Assembly: GCA_030532065.1 (NCBI GenBank) | Contig: JAUNLW010000009.1 | Span: forward strand, 15,525-52,144 | Source: Eubacteriales bacterium | GTDB lineage: Bacteria > Bacillota > Clostridia > Saccharofermentanales > DTU023 | Direction of reading: 5' to 3' | DNA: 36,620 nucleotides | In this document: positions 1 through 6,299 of the stretch, in pieces | Position numbering within the stretch: position 1 is the stretch's first letter | Layout: each line of letters opens with the position of its first letter | The notes under the pieces: model-generated | What the model saw: only the letters and a program-made list of their open reading frames with translations | Told to the model about the DNA's origin: nothing | The model's database searches: none | Position numbers and translations under genes: made by a program

Positions 1-75
1 GTTTTCTCAAGCCTTATATTTTCTCCAGCCGAACAACTTTTCCTCTCAGCTAACACTTGTTTTATGGTCTAAGGC

Positions 76-903
76 TTATTTCCTGGCCGGAAGAGACAAG
101 ATAGCTCTGGCTTCGTCCGGTGTGGCTACTTCGTAATTAAGCTCACGGATGATCCTGGCGGCCCTAGCTACCAGCTCACCGTTGGACTTGGCTAAGATGC
201 CGCGGTCATACATGATATTGTCTTCAAAACCTACACGAACGTGCCCGCCCAAGAGGATGGCCATTGTAGTCATCGGCAGTTGGTGGCGACCTACGCCGGA
301 GACAGTAAAAGTTGCATCTTCCGGAATGGATTCTGCCAGGAAAAGCAGGTCTCTGGGAGTAGCTGTCATGCCGCCGTTTACACCTAAGACAAAGTTGAAG
401 TGCAGAGGTCCAACCAGATAGCCTTGCTTATACAGGCGAAGTGCCAAATCGACGTGGCCCTTCTCAAAGCATTCCAGTTCCGGCTTGATACCGCGTGCCT
501 TCATCTTCTCGGCAAACTCTATCATCATGTTCTCGGTGTTAACAAAAATCTCGTCACCGCCGAAGTTTAAGGTTCCGCAGTCGAGCGTAGCCATTTCTGG
601 ATCAAGCTCAACGGGTTGCAGGCGCTCAGCAGCGCTCATACCGGTAGCACCACCAGTAGAAGGCTGGATAATTACGCCGGGGCAAGCTTCAGCAATTGCC
701 GGGATGATTTCGGCAAAGCGCTCTTTGGATTGGGTAGGAGTGCCGTCATCGTCACGCACGTGCAAGTGGATCAGAGCCGCGCCGGCATCGTAAGCCGATT
801 TAGCCTCACGTACAAAATCTTCTTTAGTGTAGGGTACGCCCGGGTTGTGTTCCTGAGTTACCTCCGCGCCAGAAATAGCAGCCGTAATGATTACTTTGTA
901 CAT
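76..903 (-). CDS. kce: 3-keto-5-aminohexanoate cleavage enzyme (BKACE family)
   Basis: This 275-residue protein is a beta-keto acid cleavage enzyme. In lysine fermentation the family converts 3-keto-5-aminohexanoate plus acetyl-CoA to acetoacetate and 3-aminobutyryl-CoA in the cytoplasm. The HLHVRD motif places His46 and His48 where the characterised family has two zinc ligands. The third ligand, a glutamate, is probably Glu227 in VGFEDN. Other family segments are QPSTGG near residue 80 and HFNFVLG near residue 168. The length is normal and the ATG is preceded by a modest GGCGG. It lies 12 bp downstream of kal, whose 3-aminobutyryl-CoA substrate it makes, which favours kce over other BKACE members with different keto-acid substrates. 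Both genes would be read from the lysine riboswitch at 1354-1521. The operon probably continues past the left edge. Confidence 0.9.
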   Translation of the reverse strand: MYKVIITAAISGAEVTQEHNPGVPYTKEDFVREAKSAYDAGAALIHLHVRDDDGTPTQSKERFAEIIPAIAEACPGVIIQPSTGGATGMSAAERLQPVELDPEMATLDCGTLNFGGDEIFVNTENMMIEFAEKMKARGIKPELECFEKGHVDLALRLYKQGYLVGPLHFNFVLGVNGGMTATPRDLLFLAESIPEDATFTVSGVGRHQLPMTTMAILLGGHVRVGFEDNIMYDRGILAKSNGELVARAARIIRELNYEVATPDEARAILSLPARK

Positions 904-915
904 TATTACTACCGC

Positions 916-1305
916 CTATTTATTGTTGCGCTGTTTGTCCTTGGGGACGACACAGGTTCCGGAAGCCTGGCAAACCAGGATCGGCTCTTCTAAGACATCA
1001 CAAGCAGAGTCGGAGATATCAGGGCGAGCCTGGATAACTTTATAAGCGGCAAAACGCATTTTGCGTGAGCTGTTGCCCTCAGAAACGATTTCGCCCTCGG
1101 CTTCAATGTAGTCGCCAGCATAAACAGGAGCCTTGAACTGCACGTCATCATAGGCGACAAAAAGACCCTCATCGCCGTCACGGCGGATCAGGAGCTCAGT
1201 GGCAATATCGCCAAACAGGCCCAGCATGCGCGCTCCGTCCACCAGGTTGCCACCGTAGTGGGCATCATGGTTGCTCATTCTCAAGCGTAAAGTTACTTTG
1301 GTCAT
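916..1305 (-). CDS. kal: 3-aminobutyryl-CoA ammonia-lyase (hotdog fold)
   Basis: The product is a 129-residue hotdog-fold protein matching the small 3-aminobutyryl-CoA ammonia-lyase of lysine fermentation, which deaminates L-3-aminobutyryl-CoA to crotonyl-CoA. Features include [17 protein letters not shown] near the N-terminus and [11 protein letters not shown] in the middle, typical of CoA-binding hotdog proteins. A longer reading frame would start at 1338. I chose the ATG at 1305 because a strong Shine-Dalgarno, GGGAGGA, sits just upstream, and because the longer start would fall inside the riboswitch terminator. It is the first gene after the lysine riboswitch and is followed immediately by kce, whose product it consumes. 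The pairing makes the assignment firm. A generic hotdog thioesterase is the alternative if the context is ignored. Confidence 0.88.
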   Translation of the reverse strand: MTKVTLRLRMSNHDAHYGGNLVDGARMLGLFGDIATELLIRRDGDEGLFVAYDDVQFKAPVYAGDYIEAEGEIVSEGNSSRKMRFAAYKVIQARPDISDSACDVLEEPILVCQASGTCVVPKDKQRNNK

Positions 1306-1321
1306 TTTAATTCCTCCCTTA

Positions 1322-1364
1322 AATAAAAATAGCGCCACCTAGTCCCAGAGACTTAGATAGCGCT
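1322..1364 (-). terminator. Intrinsic terminator of the lysine riboswitch
   Basis: On the minus strand, AGCGCTATCTAAGTC pairs with GACTAGGTGGCGCT around a five-base TCTGG loop, with a few G-U pairs and one bulge. The stem is followed by ATTTTTATTT. The ascending arm contains CTATCT, which is also the 3' strand of the aptamer P1 helix, so the terminator and a closed P1 cannot form together. It sits 17 bp before the kal start and overlaps nothing else. Confidence 0.8.
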
Positions 1365-1521
1365 CCATGCCATAGCATGACAGTGAGTTGGGCCTTTTGC
1401 CCAACCACCAGAAAAAATGGCCCAGGGTAAAACCACTTTTCCTTCGGCAGAGGATACTTCACTCTGGGCGGCCAATCCCTGCCTTAAGCCCAGGTTACCA
1501 AGTCCTCCGCTCCTCTATTTT
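1354..1521 (-). promoter_or_regulatory. Lysine riboswitch aptamer (L box)
   Basis: Read on the minus strand this leader carries the landmarks of the lysine aptamer in order: ATAGAGGAGCGGAGG at the 5' end (compare AGAGGTGCG in Bacillus lysC), GCCGAAGG in the middle, CTGGT after an extended stem, and GGAGCGCTATCT at the 3' end (compare GGAGGGCTATCTC). P1 would pair ATAG with CTAT. The hairpin TTGGGCAAAAGGCCCAA lies near the 3' side. It precedes kal and kce, so the ligand is the starting substrate of the encoded pathway. The identification rests on motif order and context; I have not run a covariance model. Confidence 0.85.
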
Positions 1522-1536
1522 TGCCATATAAAAACT

Positions 1537-1564
1537 TTTATAGTGTCCCGTGCCACTGGCATAA
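1537..1564 (-). promoter_or_regulatory. Candidate promoter for the lysine riboswitch/kal/kce transcript
   Basis: On the minus strand, TTATGC (1559-1564) and TATAAA (1537-1542) are separated by 16 bp. Transcription from here would begin about 10 bases before the aptamer. The -35 element is weak, so the call is tentative. Confidence 0.4.
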
Positions 1565-1587
1565 GCGGCTGTTTAATTATAATTGAA

Positions 1588-1633
1588 GAGTTGGTCATTT
1601 CGCAAGATGTTAATGCTGTTTAGAAGGCTGTTG
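1588..1633. repeat. 46-bp direct repeat, left copy
   Basis: This 46-bp sequence recurs at 3406-3451 in the same orientation with two mismatches. It begins GAGTTGGTCATTTCGCAAG and ends GTTTAGAAGGCTGTTG. The two copies bracket an AT-rich three-gene segment. It lies just upstream of the promoter of the kal transcript. Confidence 0.9.
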
Positions 1634-1675
1634 GTGGTTGAAATTTTTGATCAGGAATCGTTATAGTTCAAAATA

Positions 1676-1717
1676 GTTGTTACGTATACTTGAATTTACC
1701 CAGGCATACGCAACAAC
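1676..1717 (-). terminator. Terminator of the XRE cassette
   Basis: On the minus strand, GTTGTTGCGTATGC pairs with GTATACGTAACAAC over 14 bp, with two G-U pairs, around a 14-base loop, followed by TATTTTGAACT. It lies 10 bp after the stop codon of the last cassette gene. The U-tract is short, so efficiency is uncertain. Confidence 0.6.
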
Positions 1718-1727
1718 CTTTGTATAA

Positions 1728-1994
1728 TTAAAGCTGTCTTCCACACTTTGTACAGTGAGGATTTTCTTTACGAAACGGTCGAATTCTAATTCCATATTTA
1801 TTGCAATGAGGGCATCGTGATAGATGTAAAAATATTACTAAAGATGAAATGAGCATTCCTACGACAATGAATCGAACAAGGAGAGAACATCTTAAGACTA
1901 CGCAGACGACCGGTAAAGAAACGCTTGTTATATAAAAGAAATATGCAAGAGTATATTTAGTTGTTATTTTCATGAAAAAAACACTTCGCTCCAT
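1728..1994 (-). CDS. Small membrane protein with C-terminal zinc ribbon
   Basis: I do not recognise the family. The product has up to 88 residues. Two hydrophobic segments (about residues 14-36 and 39-60) suggest two membrane helices, followed by a four-cysteine zinc ribbon at the C-terminus (CPHCNKYG ... CTKCGRQL). The start is uncertain: the ATG at 1994 has only a weak purine stretch, and an in-frame ATG at 1973 would give 81 residues beginning MKITTKY. It is the last gene of the AT-rich cassette, about 100 bp after the secreted-protein gene and just before the hairpin at 1676-1717. Possible roles are an immunity or accessory protein for the secreted product, but nothing in the sequence decides this. 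Confidence 0.6.
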   Translation of the reverse strand: MERSVFFMKITTKYTLAYFFYITSVSLPVVCVVLRCSLLVRFIVVGMLISSLVIFLHLSRCPHCNKYGIRIRPFRKENPHCTKCGRQL

Positions 1995-2097
1995 TTTTCA
2001 TTTCTATTTAATTGAATTAGATCGACTCAGTTGAATTATTTAGGTGATACGATTTCTCTAACCTAAAACTTGAAATAACCAAGGTTATAGTTCTTAA

Positions 2098-2676
2098 CTA
2101 CTCCCATGATGAGCTATTGTTGCCATCTGCATCACAATAGATAGTACATTTAAAGTTAATACTGTAGATTCCAGTAGGAAGTGTACCTGCAAATGAGATT
2201 CTTACCCAAGAATTGTATCGATTTGGGCCAAAAACGTTTTCAATATTTTTTACACCATTTACACTACTTGTTCCGTTTGCCTGAAGTGGTTTTGATAGAA
2301 CACCATCTGTGTCGAACTCACCTACTGCTTTAAGGGTTGCAATAACTATCCCAAAAGTATTCTTTATTTCACATTTAGAGGTGAGCTTTCTTTTTTTGCT
2401 TGTACTTGATAGGAGTCTTTCATCATTATCTTCCTCGGCATAGAGCGAAAATGATATTGTGTAGCCATTGACCAACGTAATGTTTTTTACTACTGACTCT
2501 TTATTAGCTGGAAGGTATAAATCAAACTGATTTATAGACTCTTTAACTATTTTGTCAAACTTTGTACTGGAATTGATATCAGATAATATTTCACTATTTT
2601 CTGCAAAAACTTGAGCAGGTAAAAATAGGGATAGTATGAACATTACTAAAATTAAAGTGCATAGATTTTTTTTCAT
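2098..2676 (-). CDS. Secreted protein of unknown function
   Basis: The 192-residue product begins with a clear Sec signal peptide: MKKN, a hydrophobic core, then PAQVFA before ENSE, giving predicted cleavage after residue 25. The mature part has no membrane segment. It is rich in Ser, Asn and Thr and looks beta-strand-rich (TYSINFKCTIYCDADGNNSSSWE at the C-terminus, abbreviated from residues 170-192). I recognise no enzymatic motif. Its start overlaps the stop of the upstream XRE regulator by 4 bp (ATGA), so the two are probably translationally coupled. A secreted protein paired with a membrane-anchored regulator suggests a signal, a bacteriocin-like product or a surface adhesin, but this is inference only. 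Confidence 0.75.
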   Translation of the reverse strand: MKKNLCTLILVMFILSLFLPAQVFAENSEILSDINSSTKFDKIVKESINQFDLYLPANKESVVKNITLVNGYTISFSLYAEEDNDERLLSSTSKKRKLTSKCEIKNTFGIVIATLKAVGEFDTDGVLSKPLQANGTSSVNGVKNIENVFGPNRYNSWVRISFAGTLPTGIYSINFKCTIYCDADGNNSSSWE

Positions 2677-3176
2677 TTTGAATCCTCACTTATGCTCTCA
2701 CTACGAATATCTGAGCATGTTTCTTCAACGTTCGGGGAAATTCGTATTTCAGTTGGGCGGAAATGCACTCTTTCAAATACATAAATTAAGGATATGGCTA
2801 TAATTGCTATTAAAAGCCATTTTTTCAATTTTTGTTCTTGTTCTTTCCTCCTTTCTAACTCCCTTTCTAACTCCCTTGCATAAAACGCATTAAGTCTTGC
2901 TAATTCCTTTACAATCTCTGTATCAGAAGGTTCGTTGTTTTCTTCGTCATCCGCAATAAATTCTTTACCTAGCAACGTAGATGTTGAGACTTCAAATACT
3001 TGACTCATTTCTTCAAGTACTCTTGCGTCGGGAACACTAATGCCACGCTCCCAATTTGAAACGGTTTGCCTTGACACATTTAATATTTCAGCCAACTCGG
3101 CTTGTGAAAGTTTCTTGTTCTTTCTGGCTTGTTGGATGTTAACGTTTAGCATATGTTTTATGTTGAGATCATCCAC
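2673..3176 (-). CDS. XRE-family regulator with C-terminal membrane anchor
   Basis: The 167-residue protein has an N-terminal Cro/C1-type helix-turn-helix (about residues 12-66, with LSQAELAEILNVSRQTVSNW and the usual WERG). A charged coiled-coil linker follows (about residues 90-117, with a repeated ELERELERR-like stretch), then one hydrophobic segment (about 118-135) and a short tail of about 30 residues that would be outside the membrane. The start is GTG at 3176, supported by AGGAGG nine bases upstream. This architecture suits a one-component membrane-tethered regulator. It is first in the cassette and probably autoregulated through the repeats at 3241-3290. Confidence 0.8.
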   Translation of the reverse strand: MDDLNIKHMLNVNIQQARKNKKLSQAELAEILNVSRQTVSNWERGISVPDARVLEEMSQVFEVSTSTLLGKEFIADDEENNEPSDTEIVKELARLNAFYARELERELERRKEQEQKLKKWLLIAIIAISLIYVFERVHFRPTEIRISPNVEETCSDIRSESISEDSK

Positions 3177-3240
3177 AGGAATCGCCTCCTATTATCATTC
3201 GAACATATTTTATATTGATTCTCTCAAGATTAAAACCAAA

Positions 3241-3290
3241 AATATTTGTCATTCCGATAATTCTTGACAAACTTTTTTGTAAATTGACAA
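3241..3290 (-). promoter_or_regulatory. Promoter and putative operator of the XRE cassette
   Basis: Three copies of a TTGACAA motif lie here: TTGACAA at 3264-3270, TTGACAA at 3284-3290, and the inverted TTTGTCA at 3245-3251. The first and third form a dyad with 7-bp arms. On the minus strand, TTGTCA (3265-3270) is a good -35 and AATATT (3241-3246) a possible -10 with an 18-bp spacer, so the -35 is part of the repeat. That layout suits autorepression by the XRE protein encoded 65 bp downstream. Confidence 0.5.
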
Positions 3291-3405
3291 TTATTTAGAT
3301 TTCTGCTCAGAAATCGCCGCTTTGTCATGGCTGTAATCCATTATTCTAGGAGTCAATTTGGAATGCATTAGATATACAAACTCTTCTCCAAAAAGACAGG
3401 TAGTG

Positions 3406-3451
3406 GAGTTGGTCATTTCGCAAGTTGTTAAGGCTGTTTAGAAGGCTGTTG
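3406..3451. repeat. 46-bp direct repeat, right copy
   Basis: Right-hand partner of the repeat at 1588-1633, with 44 of 46 identical positions. The only differences are A/T and T/G substitutions in the middle. The sequences beyond the repeats are unrelated. Confidence 0.9.
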
Positions 3452-3492
3452 ACTGCGAGTGAGCCTTAGTAAATCGCTGGTTTGCGTTTCCG

Positions 3493-3875
3493 CTACAAAT
3501 CTGCAGATAATGGGTGAGCTTAGCGGTCGTGGAACACCATCTAGATTCGACTTTTCAGTTTCTACTGCAAATCTGCAGATAATGGGTGGAAAAATCACCC
3601 ATTACTTGCAAGTTCTACGGGGAATCTAGGATTTCCCATCTATCTTGGCCTTCAAAGCCAGCTTTGCCCCGTTGGTAGCACCCATTATCTGCAAATTTTA
3701 CGGGAGATCTCAGAACTCGGATCTAGAAGGGCCGTTCAAGACCGTTTCAAGCAGTAACGCATCACCCACAACTTGCAAAATTTACGTAGGATCCGAGAAG
3801 TCAGAAATATAAGGTTAGATCAGACCAACCCAGCCACCCAAAACTTGCAAATTTTACGGGAAATCTCGGATCTCA
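3493..3875. repeat. Six-copy degenerate repeat array in two orientations
   Basis: A core resembling CACCCATTATCTGCAAATTT occurs six times. Copies 1 and 2 are inverted (about 3493-3516 and 3561-3589). Copies 3 to 6 are direct (starting 3596, 3679, 3763 and 3835) and extend through TTTACGGGAGATCT to about 37 bp. The direct copies start 83, 84 and 72 bp apart, separated by unrelated spacers. Copies 2 and 3 face each other across 6 bases, so they can form a large hairpin. No gene is visible between 3452 and 3953. The array lies just downstream of the second acyltransferase gene and could act as its 3' structure. Confidence 0.8.
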
Positions 3876-3953
3876 GATTATAAGGCAGAATAATCACCTG
3901 AGATCTAATTCTGCCGCGGCAGAGGACGCGGTCAGGCGGCAGAGCTATAGCTC

Positions 3954-6299
3954 TTACTCCTCCGCGGGCTTATCTAAGATAGGCATAACTGGTGGAGGCG
4001 ACATAGGGAAGCGGCGGGCGGGATGGAGCGTATATTTGTCTTCGGAGATAACTTGCAAAATGGTGTCCAGCACGACTTGGTCATAGACTGCCGCGCCTTC
4101 GGGTACGGGATGGGTGCCGTCCAGGTAGAAGTAGCCAGGGACGTGCTTGGCTGCTGAGTACCAATCGGCAACGTAGACGTTGCTGTATTTTTCGGCAGCG
4201 GCGGCGAATTTGTTGTTATTAGGTTGTTCCCAGGAAGCAGCTACTACCAGGTTTACGAAAATCAAAGGCCGGTCGCCAGCCAGCTTTATATACTGCTCCA
4301 GATCTGCTTCGTCTAAGTGACCGTTATTAGCGAGAGAGATAACTAGGATATCGGCCTTACGTCCATCTGCTTCGAAGGATTCTAAAAGTGGGAGGCCATT
4401 GGCGAATTTACGGGCGGCAGCCGCGTCGATATAAACACGGGGAATATAAGTGCGAATGCCTTTCATGGCCATAGCCAGAACAGAGTCGCCGATGATCACC
4501 AGGTTTAGTCGATCCAAGGTGCGGCAGGCTCCCGGAGAGTAGCCGAAGGGATTGTTGTCGCTTATATATTGAGATCCCTTGAGTAAAAGATCTCCAGGCA
4601 ATCCAGACTCTAGCACGCTTGTTTCAGTCGCATCGCTGCCAGCTGCTTTCTGGGCGGTAGTTTCAGCTGTTTCAGCCGCTGCCAGAGAAGCTTGACTGGA
4701 GGCGTCTTCTTCACGTTGAGCCGCTGCGCGAGAAGCATCACTGGAGGCGTCTTCTTCACTTTGAGCCGCTGCCAGAGAAGCTTGAATAGAGGCGTTTTCT
4801 TCAAGCGCCTGGCGGATGGCTTCGTTATCTAGTTTGGGCGCTGCAGGCTCTTTACGAGCAGGGATGATCAGCATGGTAAATAAACTCAAAACAAGTACAG
4901 CGCTTAGGAGAGCTTGAGCTTTCTCGGACAATGTTTTTGTGCTGAAGAGCCGATAGCTGATTTCAGAGAGTGCCAGGACGAAGGTAAGCTGGATCAGGAG
5001 TCGTGGCCAGAATGACAGCGTGGAAAAGCGAAGCGCGGTCTCTACCAGCACCATGATGGCGTACTGCCAGAGGTAGATGTAATAGCTACGACTGGCGAGG
5101 TAGCGGAAGACTTTGCTTTCCATAAAACCCATGCCCGGCACCGGCTTTACACCGGAGAGCCAGATAAAGGCTGCGATCAAGAGTCCATAGAGATAAAATC
5201 CGCCACGATACAGGAAGGCGGAGTTAGCCTCAAAGATAAAAAAGGCCGCTACGGAAAGCAGCAGGCAGAGCCAGGCCAGGAGTGTACGCAGGGGAAGTGA
5301 CAAGCTAAGCGTTGCGTGACGAGCAGCAGGTTGACCACTGGCCATGTAATAGGCCTCGCGCATCTCCTTGCCGGAGGCCCAAAGACAGAGGGAGGCTCCG
5401 CTGAGAAAGGCATTGGCCCGCATGAAGCTGTTGTAATAATAGGGCGTGGGGTCCGCGGCTGGATTGTAGCTGAGGCCCATATAAAGAGCGGAGATGAAGC
5501 CCAGGATACCGAGCAGGGCAGCGGACAATTCACGACCGTAGGGACGATGCTTACGCGGTAAATTATCCACAAGCCTCGACAAGCACCAATAGAGCAAGGG
5601 GTAGACGAGATAGTACTGCATCTCCAAAGACATGGCCCAGAGATGGACTAAAGGATCGTAAGATCCGTGGCGGGCAAAGTAGGAGCGGTCTTTCCAGATC
5701 TCGGCCAGGTTATGCCAACCTAAGACTGCTGATGGCGCAGAACTGCGGAAGAAACCTTCCACTTCTGGCAGCCAGATAGCAGCGACCAGTCCGACCAGAA
5801 CCAGCATGAAGAGTAAGGGTGGCCAGAGTTTGCGGATCTTTTTGCCATAGTAAGCGGCATAGTTAGGCCGAGGATTTACCGTAAATGAGCGAGTAGTGTA
5901 GTAGCCGGCCAAAACTAAAAAAATGACAACGCCTAGAAAACCGGCCGGCACTGTTTCCGGGCTGATGTGGAAGGCAGCTACGCCAAGCATGGCCAGTACA
6001 CGTAGGCCATCCGAGCCGCTGTGACGGCATGGCTTTCTATGGCCAGGATGCCTACTGTATTGCGAGCGGACCGGCTTCTGACGGCCGATCTGTCTTGCAG
6101 CCCAAGACTGATGAGTCCGCTGCGCGTAAGTCTGCCCTTCAGCTCGCGAGCGGCGTGAGGGGTACGAAAAACGCGAGCGCAGCTGGTTTTGCTGCTCGCT
6201 AGTTTGCGAGTGGGGCGGTCGGGTGTTTCCATTAGGCAGTCCCACATACCGCCTTTGTTGCTCGCTAATTCGCGGGTGGTGCGGTCGGGGCATAATCAT
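3954..6299 (-). CDS. OatA-type membrane acyltransferase with SGNH domain (paralog 2)
   Basis: A large membrane acyltransferase of the acyltransferase-3 family, fused to an extracytoplasmic SGNH hydrolase-like domain, as in OatA peptidoglycan O-acetyltransferases. Order: a basic, Pro/Ser/Arg/Gln-rich extension of about 95 residues with an internal SEQQ repeat; about ten membrane helices beginning at SGSDGLRVLAMLGVAAFH; an Ala/Ser/Glu linker with three copies of a 15-residue unit (about residues 500-545); and the SGNH domain with the nucleophile in GDSVLAMA and the catalytic pair in DGTHP. Start options are GTG 6302, ATG 6299 and ATG 6293, none with a strong Shine-Dalgarno. The start lies inside the end of the upstream paralog, so translation is probably coupled. 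Substrate could be peptidoglycan or another wall polymer. Confidence 0.82.
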   Translation of the reverse strand: MIMPRPHHPRISEQQRRYVGLPNGNTRPPHSQTSEQQNQLRSRFSYPSRRSRAEGQTYAQRTHQSWAARQIGRQKPVRSQYSRHPGHRKPCRHSGSDGLRVLAMLGVAAFHISPETVPAGFLGVVIFLVLAGYYTTRSFTVNPRPNYAAYYGKKIRKLWPPLLFMLVLVGLVAAIWLPEVEGFFRSSAPSAVLGWHNLAEIWKDRSYFARHGSYDPLVHLWAMSLEMQYYLVYPLLYWCLSRLVDNLPRKHRPYGRELSAALLGILGFISALYMGLSYNPAADPTPYYYNSFMRANAFLSGASLCLWASGKEMREAYYMASGQPAARHATLSLSLPLRTLLAWLCLLLSVAAFFIFEANSAFLYRGGFYLYGLLIAAFIWLSGVKPVPGMGFMESKVFRYLASRSYYIYLWQYAIMVLVETALRFSTLSFWPRLLIQLTFVLALSEISYRLFSTKTLSEKAQALLSAVLVLSLFTMLIIPARKEPAAPKLDNEAIRQALEENASIQASLAAAQSEEDASSDASRAAAQREEDASSQASLAAAETAETTAQKAAGSDATETSVLESGLPGDLLLKGSQYISDNNPFGYSPGACRTLDRLNLVIIGDSVLAMAMKGIRTYIPRVYIDAAAARKFANGLPLLESFEADGRKADILVISLANNGHLDEADLEQYIKLAGDRPLIFVNLVVAASWEQPNNNKFAAAAEKYSNVYVADWYSAAKHVPGYFYLDGTHPVPEGAAVYDQVVLDTILQVISEDKYTLHPARRFPMSPPPVMPILDKPAEE

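Larger units (their letters stand above)
1588..3451. mobile_element. Putative inserted three-gene cassette bounded by direct repeats
   Basis: The segment between the two 46-bp direct repeats is visibly more AT-rich than the DNA on either side. It holds a self-contained minus-strand unit: promoter with operator-like repeats, XRE-type regulator, secreted protein, small zinc-ribbon membrane protein and a terminator. No transposase or integrase is present, so any mobility would need help in trans or homologous recombination between the repeats. The repeats could instead belong to a dispersed intergenic family that happens to flank these genes. Confidence 0.5.

Noticed and set aside
1417..1623. 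Plus-strand 68-codon reading frame
   Set aside because: It is antisense to the lysine riboswitch and its promoter, has no Shine-Dalgarno, and its product is low in recognisable structure.
1588..3451. Insertion sequence or prophage remnant
   Set aside because: No transposase, integrase or phage structural gene and no terminal inverted repeats are present; only direct repeats bound the segment.
3493..3875. CRISPR array
   Set aside because: The repeats are degenerate, occur in both orientations, vary in length and have no adjacent cas genes.
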